Positions 9,085-17,367 of a stretch of 64,000 bases of DNA are shown here, piece by piece. Numbering within the stretch: position 1 is the stretch's first letter; each line of letters opens with the position of its first letter. Under the pieces are notes generated by a model. The model was not told the DNA's origin and did no database searches. It was given only the letters and a program-made list of their open reading frames with translations. A program made the translations under genes and the position numbers. Source of the DNA: Filomicrobium sp. (GTDB lineage Bacteria; Pseudomonadota; Alphaproteobacteria; Rhizobiales; Hyphomicrobiaceae); assembly GCA_017792465.1 (NCBI GenBank), contig CP051234.1, positions 3,194,501 through 3,258,500 on the forward strand, in the 5' to 3' direction.

Positions 9085-10014
9085 TTAGCGGTCTTTTCCC
9101 TCGGCGCGCAGAATGGCCTCGCGCAGCCATTTGTGGCCTGGATCGCTGTCATAGGATGCGTGCCACAGCATCGAGATCGTCACCTCCGGCAGTTCAAGCG
9201 GAACGGGGCTCAGCGTCAGACCCAGTTCGCGCGCGAAGATCTTGGCCAAACGCGCGTGCATGGTCGTGACGGCGGGAGCGCCGGCGACCAGGAATGGGAC
9301 GCCGACGAAGCGCGGCGTCGTGAGCGTGACCCTGCGTGATAAGCCGATTTTTTCCAGGGCATCGTCGACGACACCGCGCTCGCCTTTTCGAAGGCTGGTC
9401 AAAATGTGCGGCAAACGCGTGTAGTCTTCGAGCGAGATCGGTGGCTTTAGCCCAACTTTCTTGGCGTTGAACATGCAGAGGTAGCTGTCGGTCACCAAAA
9501 GTCGGCGCTTGTGGTGGACTTGTCCGTCGGGGAAAGTGCCGATGCCGATCGCCAGATCGATGGTGTCGGCATCGATTTCGTCAAGGATCTGGCGCTCGTC
9601 GGTGGAATGGAAACGAAAGCGGATACCTGGGGCTTCTTCGCATCCGATGGCCAACAGCTTTGGGCCGATCAGCATCTCGACACTGTCCGGCAGGGCGATG
9701 TGGAAGGTCCGCTCGGTCTTGGCGGGCTCGAATTCATCGGCGCGGGTGACGAGCGCTTCAATATCCGACAACGCGATGCGGACGCGGTCGGCGAGCGCTA
9801 GCGCCCTTGGGGTCGGCTGCATGCCGTCGGGAGATCGTACAAACAACTCATCATCGAAAAGCTGACGGAGCCGCGCCAGGTTGTGGCTCATGGCCGACTG
9901 GCCAAGTCCGACGCGGGCCGCGGCCTTGGTGACGCTGCGCTCGGTTAACAAAGCGTCAAAGGCCACAAGCAGGTTGAGGTCGGTTTTGGCCAAATTGATG
10001 TGATCGATAGCCAT
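9085..10014 (-). CDS. LysR family transcriptional regulator
   Basis: This 309-residue protein has an N-terminal winged helix-turn-helix (LLVAFDALLTERSVTKAAARVGLGQSAMSHNL spans the recognition helix) and a C-terminal effector-binding domain. The pattern resembles NodD/SyrM-type regulators. I chose the ATG at 10014; an upstream in-frame ATG at 10062 would add 16 residues. It is divergent from the small secreted protein gene at 10113 and convergent with the DsrE-like gene. The effector is unknown. Confidence 0.9.
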   Translation of the reverse strand: MAIDHINLAKTDLNLLVAFDALLTERSVTKAAARVGLGQSAMSHNLARLRQLFDDELFVRSPDGMQPTPRALALADRVRIALSDIEALVTRADEFEPAKTERTFHIALPDSVEMLIGPKLLAIGCEEAPGIRFRFHSTDERQILDEIDADTIDLAIGIGTFPDGQVHHKRRLLVTDSYLCMFNAKKVGLKPPISLEDYTRLPHILTSLRKGERGVVDDALEKIGLSRRVTLTTPRFVGVPFLVAGAPAVTTMHARLAKIFARELGLTLSPVPLELPEVTISMLWHASYDSDPGHKWLREAILRAEGKDR

Positions 10015-10020
10015 TATGAA

Positions 10021-10034
10021 TCCAATCTGTTGGA
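10021..10034. promoter_or_regulatory. Inverted repeat, candidate LysR-type operator
   Basis: TCCAA-TCTG-TTGGA is a perfect five-base inverted repeat seven bases upstream of the LysR start, in the divergent region shared with the gene at 10113. LysR regulators commonly bind short dyads (T-N11-A type) in such positions. Confidence 0.35.
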
Positions 10035-10112
10035 CTAATGGCGCGAGACGTATCATTTTCACGCTCAGAAGGAAACACCACAGCGTCGGTTTCCAATAAA
10101 AGCAGGAGCAAA

Positions 10113-10454
10113 ATGATCATGAAGAACTTCAAAATCGCACTCGCCGCTCTGGGTCTCGCAGCTGGTCTCGCAACCTCGGTTCAGGCCGCTGACCTTGCCG
10201 CGTACCGCGGTCAGAAAATCGACCTGGGCAACATCAGCGGCATTGCCTACTACACTGTCGAGAAGGACGGATATCGCGTTGTTGCAACGCTGGCCGACCG
10301 CGACAGCAACTCGGTTCGTTTCGAGGCCGTTCTGGCATCCGGTCAGAGCATCGTTCTGTCGTCGCCGGCAGTTCGTGGCGATGTTCCGGCTCGCATCGAG
10401 ATCAGCCGCAACGATGATAACGTCAAAGTTCAGTCGGTGCCTGTCACGAACTAA
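10113..10454 (+). CDS. Small secreted protein of unknown function
   Basis: This is a 113-residue protein with a signal peptide (residues 1-27, ending SVQAAD). A mostly beta-strand mature part follows, with segments IAYYTVEKDGYRVVATL, VRFEAVLASGQSIVLSS and RIEISR. An AGGAG motif at 10104-10108 precedes two in-frame ATGs at 10113 and 10119, and either may be used. A strong terminator follows. It is divergent from the LysR gene and may be its target. I do not recognise a family. Confidence 0.75.
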   Translation: MIMKNFKIALAALGLAAGLATSVQAADLAAYRGQKIDLGNISGIAYYTVEKDGYRVVATLADRDSNSVRFEAVLASGQSIVLSSPAVRGDVPARIEISRNDDNVKVQSVPVTN

Positions 10455-10490
10455 TCGGGCACAGAAGCGACAGATGTGGTCTGGAAGTCG

Positions 10491-10523
10491 GGGCCGGGGT
10501 CAAAACCCGGCCCTCTTCTTTTT
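10491..10523 (+). terminator. Rho-independent terminator
   Basis: An 8-bp perfect stem GGGCCGGG / CCCGGCCC with a seven-base loop is followed by a T-rich tail (CTCTTCTTTTT). It lies 37 bases after the stop of the small secreted protein gene. Confidence 0.85.
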
Positions 10524-10535
10524 GAAGTGGTGCGA

Positions 10536-10979
10536 TCAAGGCGTCGGGCCGGTCGCCTGACTGAGCGTTTCAAGGTAGGCGATCACGTCCTGGCGTTCGG
10601 CCTGTTCGAGGCCTGCGAACGTCATGTAGGTGCCGGGCATGAATGTGTCGGGCCGGTCGAGAAAATATTCGAGCGCCTCCTTGGTCCAGACGAGGCCACC
10701 GGCGCCTGCAGCTTTCATGCTCTCGGAATATTCGTAACCGGGGATGGAGGCAGCACGCCGTCCGATGACGCCGCCGAGCGGGGGCGCCAGCTTGAGTGGG
10801 GCTGCCGGATCGACGGTATGGCAGACGGCACATTTTCTGAAAACGTGTGCGCCTCTGGTCGCATCCTGGCCCCAAGCATTGAAATTCGCCATCGAACTCA
10901 TTGAGACGCCGAACAACACGACCGTGAATGCGGCAACGCATCTGGATAAGCGTTTCCATTTTTGGGGAAAACGATACAT
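10536..10979 (-). CDS. Class I c-type cytochrome (monoheme, periplasmic)
   Basis: This 147-residue protein has an N-terminal signal/anchor segment (about residues 12-37) and one heme site, CAVCH (50-54). The probable axial methionine is in PGTYMTFAG (M119), as in cytochrome c2/c550-type electron carriers. It is the last gene of the minus-strand operon with the FccB-type flavoprotein (49-base gap). The natural inference is that it accepts electrons from the flavoprotein/diheme cytochrome and passes them to a terminal oxidase or reductase. Confidence 0.9.
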   Translation of the reverse strand: MYRFPQKWKRLSRCVAAFTVVLFGVSMSSMANFNAWGQDATRGAHVFRKCAVCHTVDPAAPLKLAPPLGGVIGRRAASIPGYEYSESMKAAGAGGLVWTKEALEYFLDRPDTFMPGTYMTFAGLEQAERQDVIAYLETLSQATGPTP

Positions 10980-11028
10980 CGAACCGGCCAGTCTTCTTCT
11001 TCAGGGGAGTTGGACAGGAGGCGGCGTG

Positions 11029-12357
11029 TCAGATCTTCTCGACACGTTTGTTGAAGGTTTCAGCGATGATCCCAGCATACCAGCCAAGGCTCTCTTTGTA
11101 CGAATCCGCTCTGGTTTTTGCATCTTCGTCGACATCGGAGACGAAGGTGAAATTCTTCTTCAGTTCACCGTCGACCACCCGGTAACCGGCGCCGACCTTG
11201 ACGCTGGCGTTGGGCGCGATCAGCGACCAGCATGTGTTGCGGTAGCGGGCGGGGTAGCTGGGTTTTCCCGAGAACGTTGTTTCAATGTGGTTGGAGACTG
11301 ATTTTGCCTGGCTGTTGGCGGAGAAGGCTGACTTCGGCATGTCGCCGGCGGTTGAGGAATCTCCGATCACGTAAACGTCGGGAACGAGCTTTGAAGCAAA
11401 GTTCTCCGGGTTCACCGGACACCAGTCGCCGTCTGCGCAACCGGACTGATGGGCGATTGGTGCGGACTTCTGCGGCGGAATGATGTTGGCAACGTCGGCT
11501 TTGATTTTCATGCCGGCGGCGGTTTGGACGGTTTTGGTGCCGCGATCGACGCTGACGACTTGCTGGTTATCGATGTCGTTGGTCAGGTTCACCTCGATCA
11601 TGCCGGGGTAATACGTCTCGAAGGCCTGCATGAAGAGCGCCTGCTTGGCGAAGCCCATCTTGGCATCGACGAGAATGATCTTCGAACGCGGCTTATATTG
11701 TTTGAGGTAGTTCGCGATCATGCAGACGCGCTCGTAAGGGCCTGGCGGACACCGATACGGATTGCCCGGTGGGGCGACGACGACGGTGCCGCCATCGGAC
11801 ATCGCGCGCAGTTGGGAAAAGAGCAATCGCGATTGTTCGCCGCCGCGATAGGCGTGCGGGAAGACGTCGAAATCGCGTTCGGTCAGCCCGTCGATCCCTT
11901 CGAGTTTGAAGTCGATGCCCGGGGATATCACGAGTTTGTCGTAGGGGACGTTCGATCCATCTTCGAGGCGAACGAACTTCTTGTCAGGGTCGATGCCGGC
12001 AGCGCGGGCCTTGACGTGATTGACGCCGATGCTGGTCAGGCCGTCGTAGGAATGGGTGATGGAATCAAGCGTGCGAAGTCCGCCCAGGTAAAGGTTGGAG
12101 AAAAAGCACGTCGTGTAGAGGCTCGATGGTTCGATCAGCGTCACGTCGATTTCGGGGCTGCCGCGGCGCAGGATGTGCGCAAGCGTTCCGCCTCCCGGGC
12201 CGCCGCCGATGATGACGACGCGGCCGTTGGCGCCGCGATTGACAGACGGGGCGTTCACTTGCGCCAGTGCGCCCGGCGCACCAAACGCGGCAAGGCCTGC
12301 ACCTCCCAGGAGACCTGCAAATTGCCGGCGGTTCAGTCTGGCCAAATTCTTTTTCAT
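11029..12357 (-). CDS. fccB: Flavocytochrome c sulfide dehydrogenase, flavoprotein subunit (FccB type)
   Basis: This 442-residue periplasmic FAD enzyme is of the sulfide:cytochrome c oxidoreductase type. It has a twin-arginine signal (NRRQFAG, residues 9-15). An FAD-binding Rossmann motif is seen in VVIIGGGPGGG. A cysteine in TTCFFSNLYLGG (C84) aligns with the covalent-FAD cysteine of FccB. The redox-active pair is represented by cysteines in NPYRCPPGPYERVC and GCADGDWCPVNP; the latter stretch is a hallmark of the FCSD C-terminal domain. It sits between a diheme cytochrome gene and a monoheme cytochrome gene, in the order expected for an electron chain from sulfide or a polysulfide. The exact substrate is inferred from family. 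Confidence 0.88.
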   Translation of the reverse strand: MKKNLARLNRRQFAGLLGGAGLAAFGAPGALAQVNAPSVNRGANGRVVIIGGGPGGGTLAHILRRGSPEIDVTLIEPSSLYTTCFFSNLYLGGLRTLDSITHSYDGLTSIGVNHVKARAAGIDPDKKFVRLEDGSNVPYDKLVISPGIDFKLEGIDGLTERDFDVFPHAYRGGEQSRLLFSQLRAMSDGGTVVVAPPGNPYRCPPGPYERVCMIANYLKQYKPRSKIILVDAKMGFAKQALFMQAFETYYPGMIEVNLTNDIDNQQVVSVDRGTKTVQTAAGMKIKADVANIIPPQKSAPIAHQSGCADGDWCPVNPENFASKLVPDVYVIGDSSTAGDMPKSAFSANSQAKSVSNHIETTFSGKPSYPARYRNTCWSLIAPNASVKVGAGYRVVDGELKKNFTFVSDVDEDAKTRADSYKESLGWYAGIIAETFNKRVEKI

Positions 12358-12382
12358 TTCAGGTTTCCAGGGAGCAGTTGGA

Positions 12383-14275
12383 TTATCGATTTGCAGGCGG
12401 CAGTGCGGCCAGGCGGCGGTCGACTTCCGGACCCGCGCCGAGTGCTTTGGCTTCCAAGTACCATTTGCGTGCCATCAAGGGTTCGGCGACGATGCCGGTC
12501 ATCGGATCCCATTTGAGGACGTTGGGATCGTAAGAGGAGGCAATGAGCAGTGCGGCGCGGGCATCGCCGAATTCGGCAGCGCGTTTGAGCAGCAAGCGCG
12601 CCGAGGAGACGTTGCCGTTGTCGATCATGGATTGGGCGCGTTCGATCCAGCCGGCGATGCGGGCGGTCTGCTCGCGGTCGGCTTTGCGGAGCGTACGTTT
12701 GGCTGGCTTCGGTTTCGGAGCTTGTGGGCTGGGCGCTGCGATCTGCTCAGCGGTTGCGGGTTTAATACGGCTGAGATAGAGCGCCAAAGCGTGCGTGTCG
12801 CTTTCGCTCAAGGAGGCGGCGACTGACTGCATGATCTTGTTGGATCGCTTTTTGCGCCGATAAAGATCGATGGTGTTCTTGAAGCGATCGACTTCAAGTC
12901 CGATCATGACGGGAATGCCGACATCGTTGCCATAAAGGCTGTGGCAGGTCGTGCATTCGCGGACGAGGACTTTCGCCAATTCCAGCTGGGCTTCCTCTGA
13001 ATCCTGCGCCGGGCGCGTTGCAATCGCTGCACCGTCGACTTCGGCACCGCCTGTCGCTTCACCAGGCTTGATGCGGGCGAGGTAAAGCGCAAGAGCGCGG
13101 GTTTCATCATCGGACAACGAATTGGCAATCGATTGCATCACCTTGTTGGAGCGTTTTCCGCGGCGGTAAAGATCCATCGTGTTGATGAAGCGGTCGGCGG
13201 TCAGACCGGCCATGACCGGAATGCCGACGTCCTTGGCGTAAACGTTGTGGCAGGTGGTGCATTCCTTGACCAGGAAACGGCCCATCACGATGAGTTCGTC
13301 GTCGCTGCGCGTTGGCCCGGAAGCTGCTGCATCTGCGGCCGGCGTCTTGTTTGCTGCTGAAGGCTGAGTGCCGTCACCGTCTTTTTGTTTGTCGAGGAAC
13401 GATCGCCAGTCGACGACTCCAGGCTTTTGGGTCGCTCCGGCTTTCGGTTCGGTCTTTGGTTCCAATTGGGCTGTCTGCTCGTTGGGGGACGGCGAAGCCC
13501 CGGCATCGTTGGCGGGCGTCTGTCGGTTGTTTGGGTTCGGGCTAATTAGCTTGCGGTCAGCGAGATCCACTTTGACGTCGAGGCGGGCGCTGACGGCCCC
13601 TCCGGCGCCGACGGCAAAGGCGCGAAAGCCAGCCAGGCCAGTGGCGCCGGGTGTCACCTCGATACGGGCGTCGGCAACCGCGTCACGCTTGATGAGCCAC
13701 ATGCCATTACCTATGCGCAGGCCGTTTTGCACCGACAGCGTTTCTGGCACATTGATGAGCATGATGTGATCGCTCTGGAGGACTTCGGGCGATGTCGGCG
13801 AGAGAGGAAATTCGATCGTTGAATTGTTGTCGGGGTTGCCGGGCCTCGTATTTCCACCGCGATTGCCAGCGGGCTGCGGCTTGGACTTGTCTGCGACTTT
13901 GATGAAATATTCCCGCTCCGTCTGGTCGCCCGTTGAATCGACGTAGATCATCGCGTTGATCTTGACGTTGCCGGTGGCATCCGCCTTGAGCTTCAGCTTG
14001 ACGTTCTTTTGCCGGGCGAGCGGGAACATCCACATGCCGGCACCAATGCGTTCACCGTTTTCGACCTCCATCCATTTGGGGACGTGGAGGAGCATGACGA
14101 CGGACTTCTGACTATCGGGTCCGGTGACGGTGATGTCTGGGAGATCGATCCTGCTATTGGCAGGTCCCGACAGGACGATCGGGTCGTCGGCGCGTGCAGC
14201 ACTGACGGCGAACGATGCAGCAGTCAAGAGGCAGAGGAGCGCTGTTCGTCGTGCGGATGTTCGCGGTGGGGTCAT
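12383..14275 (-). CDS. Composite diheme cytochrome c with duplicated N-terminal module
   Basis: This 630-residue secreted protein is much larger than the usual diheme FccA subunit. A signal peptide (about 1-29) is followed by two copies of an unfamiliar beta-rich module. Copy 1 contains HVPKWMEVENGERIGAGMWM and copy 2 NVPETLSVQNGLRIGNGMWL. A Pro/Asn/Thr-rich linker then leads to two cytochrome c553-like domains, each with CTTCH (339-343 and 441-445) and a near-identical tail (DLYRR.KRSNK.MQS). The C-terminal 110 residues include a Sel1/TPR-like stretch (ARLLLKRAAEFGDARAALLIA). It lies 25 bases upstream of fccB and presumably fills the role of the diheme electron acceptor. I know of no named family for the N-terminal modules. 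Confidence 0.82.
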   Translation of the reverse strand: MTPPRTSARRTALLCLLTAASFAVSAARADDPIVLSGPANSRIDLPDITVTGPDSQKSVVMLLHVPKWMEVENGERIGAGMWMFPLARQKNVKLKLKADATGNVKINAMIYVDSTGDQTEREYFIKVADKSKPQPAGNRGGNTRPGNPDNNSTIEFPLSPTSPEVLQSDHIMLINVPETLSVQNGLRIGNGMWLIKRDAVADARIEVTPGATGLAGFRAFAVGAGGAVSARLDVKVDLADRKLISPNPNNRQTPANDAGASPSPNEQTAQLEPKTEPKAGATQKPGVVDWRSFLDKQKDGDGTQPSAANKTPAADAAASGPTRSDDELIVMGRFLVKECTTCHNVYAKDVGIPVMAGLTADRFINTMDLYRRGKRSNKVMQSIANSLSDDETRALALYLARIKPGEATGGAEVDGAAIATRPAQDSEEAQLELAKVLVRECTTCHSLYGNDVGIPVMIGLEVDRFKNTIDLYRRKKRSNKIMQSVAASLSESDTHALALYLSRIKPATAEQIAAPSPQAPKPKPAKRTLRKADREQTARIAGWIERAQSMIDNGNVSSARLLLKRAAEFGDARAALLIASSYDPNVLKWDPMTGIVAEPLMARKWYLEAKALGAGPEVDRRLAALPPANR

Positions 14276-14339
14276 TGCTTCAACCTGAATTGAGGTTCTC
14301 TGCTTGCCGGGCGTTCGAGGCCCTAGTCTATTCTCTTGA

Positions 14340-15605
14340 CTACCACAACCGGGTGGGGTCGCCAGGAGCAGCGTTCTTTGGGGCGGGCGTTGCGGCTGGG
14401 GCCGGTTGGGCGGCCTGGGCAGGAGCTGCTGGAGGCGGCTGGTCTTTTTGGCGCTGCCATTCGAGGAATTCGTTGAACAAGCGGTCTTGCGCTTCGGGGG
14501 AAAGGTCGGAGGCGGCCGCGTTCTTGTTGCGAATGAATTCGACGAGGCTGTTCTTTTCGGGCTCGGCGGTATTATTGGCGGCCGTCGGCTGGGAAACCTT
14601 CACTCTGGCCAAATGCTGATCGAGCCATTCTTGGGCGGGGCCAAAACGTCTCCAGCCTTTCAACGGGGCGATGAGGTTCAGCTCCTGCCATTTGCGATGC
14701 AAGTGACCCTGGCGGAATTTCGAGACGTTGTCGAAGAACAGGTTGACGAGCTTGGCGACGCGCCGGTAGCGGTCGTTCGTCGGCGCCCAGTTGAAGACGG
14801 TCAGAACGGCAGGTACGGCAATCGTATCGACGGTCCGATCCTCTTTGATCAGGCGGGGATAGTCCTCGGCGGTCAGGATTGTCGGCAGATAGTCATTTTC
14901 GAGTTCGGCCACATAGGGAATGTCGAGGAACCGGACGCCGTCTTCGATGCCCGCGATGTCGAAGATTGGAGAGGGTTTGCCGGCGATGATCAGCGAGGCA
15001 TCGAGTTTACCACTGCGGATCGCAGCCAGCGCTTCGGCTTGGGTCATGTTGACCGGGACAATGTTGATGCCGAGCGCGGAGAATAGCAGGCTTGAGGTGA
15101 GCTGGGTGCCGCTGCCGATGCTGCCGACGTTGACGCGCTTGCCTTCCAGGCCCTTGATATCGGCGATCTTTTCGGATGCGACGAGGTGGAGTTCTTCGTT
15201 GAACAGCTTGGTGACATAGAGAAGTTTGCGGTCGATCGTGGGGCCGAGTTCGCTGTCGCGTTTGAGGTAGCTCAGGACATCGGCCTGGGTGATGCCCATG
15301 TCGATGTTTTTCAGGTGCAGCAAATCGAATACGTTTTGCACCGCGCCTTTGCCGACCATCGGAATGATGCGCATATCCAGGCCGTCATCGAGCACGGTTG
15401 CCATGTCTTCGACGAGGCGCAAATGAATGCTGTGCGATCCGCCGGTGACGATCGTCACCGTGTTTTCGTTCATGCGGGTCCGGTCTGCGGGGAGGGACAG
15501 CTGGACGTCCTTCGCCAGGCCTTGGGCGACGGCAACGTGAGGGTCAAGAAAGAGGATGAAGCTTGCGAGAAACGCAAGCACGCCAAAAACACTAAACCTC
15601 GACAC
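14340..15605 (-). CDS. TAXI family TRAP-type solute-binding protein
   Basis: This 421-residue periplasmic binding protein has a signal peptide (about 1-27, ending AVAQG). The TAXI (TRAP-associated extracytoplasmic immunogenic) hallmarks are IVTGGSHSIHLRLVEDMATVL, KRVNVGSIGSGTQLTSSLL and the aromatic segment near the middle. The last 35 or so residues form a Pro/Ala-rich tail. It is the first gene of the minus-strand operon with the two cytochromes and fccB. No TRAP permease (DctQM-like) gene is present in the window, so it may act as a sensor or delivery protein rather than as part of an importer (inference). Confidence 0.82.
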   Translation of the reverse strand: MSRFSVFGVLAFLASFILFLDPHVAVAQGLAKDVQLSLPADRTRMNENTVTIVTGGSHSIHLRLVEDMATVLDDGLDMRIIPMVGKGAVQNVFDLLHLKNIDMGITQADVLSYLKRDSELGPTIDRKLLYVTKLFNEELHLVASEKIADIKGLEGKRVNVGSIGSGTQLTSSLLFSALGINIVPVNMTQAEALAAIRSGKLDASLIIAGKPSPIFDIAGIEDGVRFLDIPYVAELENDYLPTILTAEDYPRLIKEDRTVDTIAVPAVLTVFNWAPTNDRYRRVAKLVNLFFDNVSKFRQGHLHRKWQELNLIAPLKGWRRFGPAQEWLDQHLARVKVSQPTAANNTAEPEKNSLVEFIRNKNAAASDLSPEAQDRLFNEFLEWQRQKDQPPPAAPAQAAQPAPAATPAPKNAAPGDPTRLW

Positions 15606-16159
15606 ATTGCCCCCTATTGCTGTGCCGTCAGAAACGCGGTGCTACGGCAACTTTTTGCGAACCCTTCATCGCCAGCAAAAACTACAGGTCGGCTGCCGGC
15701 CTGAGACCCAAACCAAATCTCGCCAATCCTGTTTCACGATCGTGTCGTTCGAGCGCCGTTATCGCAAATCTGACCAAACCCGATGACTGGACTTCGATAA
15801 ACCTTTGAGGCTGGGAGGCGGCAGAATTTGGGCGTTTTGGCGTTCGTATGCTGTACGTTAGACCCATGCGCTGAACGCCGGTTTTTGGTGGGTCGGGATC
15901 TTTGGTTTTCGCTCAAGGGTTTGCGGGCGACTTTGGAAGAATTTTCACAAGGCGAGAGCCAGAGGTGATTTTGTTCTGCGTCGGTTCGGCTCTCCCGACC
16001 TACCGACGGCGCGATGATCACGCGTACGTGATTGCCAGATGTGTATTTATGACCGGCCATCGCAGCAGGCCAGAAGACGGTTTGTGCTAGCGTCTTGTAA
16101 AAGAGCTTTCGTGGGAAAGGCTCAAACGAAGGCCTTGGGGCATTACAGGAGGCACTTGC
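15606..16159. other. Long intergenic divergent region without a convincing gene
   Basis: These 554 bases separate the TAXI operon from the second RND operon. Short open frames here lack a ribosome binding site and coding character. A dyad ATCACG-CGTA-CGTGAT at 16017-16032, about 130 bases upstream of the adaptor start, is a possible operator for an efflux regulator. Nothing else stands out. Confidence 0.5.
16017..16032. promoter_or_regulatory. Dyad upstream of RND operon, candidate operator
   Basis: ATCACG and CGTGAT form a perfect six-base inverted repeat with a four-base spacer. It lies upstream of the adaptor/permease genes at 16160-20517. No regulator gene is adjacent, so the assignment is weak. 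Confidence 0.25.
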
Positions 16160-17299
16160 GTGGCTGGCGTCGCTGACGTGAATTCCACTTTGTCGAGAGG
16201 ACGGACCGCGAAACTTTCGCGCCACCTCATCAATTTCTGGCTTGTCGTTTCGGCGGTGTTTGCTGGGGCAGCAACGGGCTGGGCGCAAAGCGGGCCCGTT
16301 CCAGTCTTTCTGACCCAGGCGAAAAAGTCTGAACTTGTCGACCGTGTCGAGGCGCTCGGGACGCTCAGGGCGAACGAGCAAGTCACCGTTACGGCGCAAG
16401 TAACCGAAACCATCACCGAGATCCGCTTCGAAGACGGTCAGGACGTCAAGAAGGGGGATACTCTGGCGTTGATGACGAGTGGTGAAGAGGCGGCCAACCT
16501 GAAAGAAGCGGAAGCTACGGTGCGGGAAGCGCGCTTGCAGCTCGAAAGAGCCCAGCCTCTTGCGAAACGTGGGGTCAGCTCGGAAGCGACCTTGTCAGAG
16601 AGACGGCGTGATTTTGAGACGGCCGAGGCGCGGCTTGAAGCTGTCAAGTCGCGGATCGCCGACCGCCGCATTGAAGCGCCATTTTCCGGCGTCGTCGGTC
16701 TGCGCCGCATCAGTGTCGGTGCGCTGGTCGAGCCTGGAACCGTTATTACAACCATTGACGATGACAGCGTCATGAAGCTCGATTTCACGGTGCCGGCGAC
16801 GTACTTGTCCACGTTGCGGGTCGGCCTTGAGATCGAAGCGACTGCGGAGGCATTTCCGGGCCAGAAGTTCAACGGCAAGGTGACGGGCATCGATAGCCGG
16901 ATCGATCCGGTGACGCGGTCGATTACCGTGCGGGCCGTCATACCTAATGAGACGAGGACCTTGAAGGCTGGCCTCTTGATGACGGTCGAGGTGCTCAAGA
17001 ACAAGCGACTGGCTGTCGTCGTTCCGGAGCAGGCCGTTGTTCGTCGCGGTCGCGAAGCCAGGGTGCTCGTCGTCGATCCGAAGGCCGAGAAGCCTGTCGC
17101 GAAGGCGCAGGTTGTCGAGCTTGGATGGCGCGGCAACGGTATGGTCGAAGTGATCTCCGGCCTGCAGGATGGCGAATTTGTCATCGTTGACGGGATTTTG
17201 CGCGTCAAGCCCGGACAGGCCGTATCAATCTCCGCCGTTGACGAGGGGGATCAACCCTTAAGCGAGCTCTTGAAGCAGAAGTCCTCAAAGGGGACGTGA
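16160..17299 (+). CDS. RND efflux periplasmic adaptor subunit (second system)
   Basis: This 379-residue membrane-fusion protein has an N-terminal hydrophobic signal (HLINFWLVVSAVFAGAATGWAQ). The lipoyl half-motifs (TVTAQVTETITEIRFEDGQDVKKGD and IEAPFSGVVGLRRISVG), coiled-coil hairpin and barrel domains are typical. The GTG start at 16160 is supported by a perfect AGGAGG at 16147-16152 with a seven-base spacing. The MexA/AcrA-like permease gene follows after 68 bases. No outer-membrane channel gene is adjacent. Confidence 0.92.
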   Translation: MAGVADVNSTLSRGRTAKLSRHLINFWLVVSAVFAGAATGWAQSGPVPVFLTQAKKSELVDRVEALGTLRANEQVTVTAQVTETITEIRFEDGQDVKKGDTLALMTSGEEAANLKEAEATVREARLQLERAQPLAKRGVSSEATLSERRRDFETAEARLEAVKSRIADRRIEAPFSGVVGLRRISVGALVEPGTVITTIDDDSVMKLDFTVPATYLSTLRVGLEIEATAEAFPGQKFNGKVTGIDSRIDPVTRSITVRAVIPNETRTLKAGLLMTVEVLKNKRLAVVVPEQAVVRRGREARVLVVDPKAEKPVAKAQVVELGWRGNGMVEVISGLQDGEFVIVDGILRVKPGQAVSISAVDEGDQPLSELLKQKSSKGT

Positions 17300-17367
17300 G
17301 GGCCGGCGTTGCTGCCGCCCACACCCCCGACATTTGATCTCCAACTGCGTGCCAGGATCCACCTTCC

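Noticed and set aside
11449-12516. 355-codon plus-strand frame opposite fccB
   Set aside because: The minus strand encodes a clear flavoprotein with conserved cysteines; the plus frame has no recognisable domain.
15902-16090. 62-codon frame in the 15.6-16.2 kb gap
   Set aside because: No ribosome binding site, odd composition, and it ends where the RND promoter region should be.
15734-16399. 221-codon minus-strand frame across the RND promoter and adaptor 5' end
   Set aside because: It overlaps the adaptor coding sequence and has the composition of a shadow frame.
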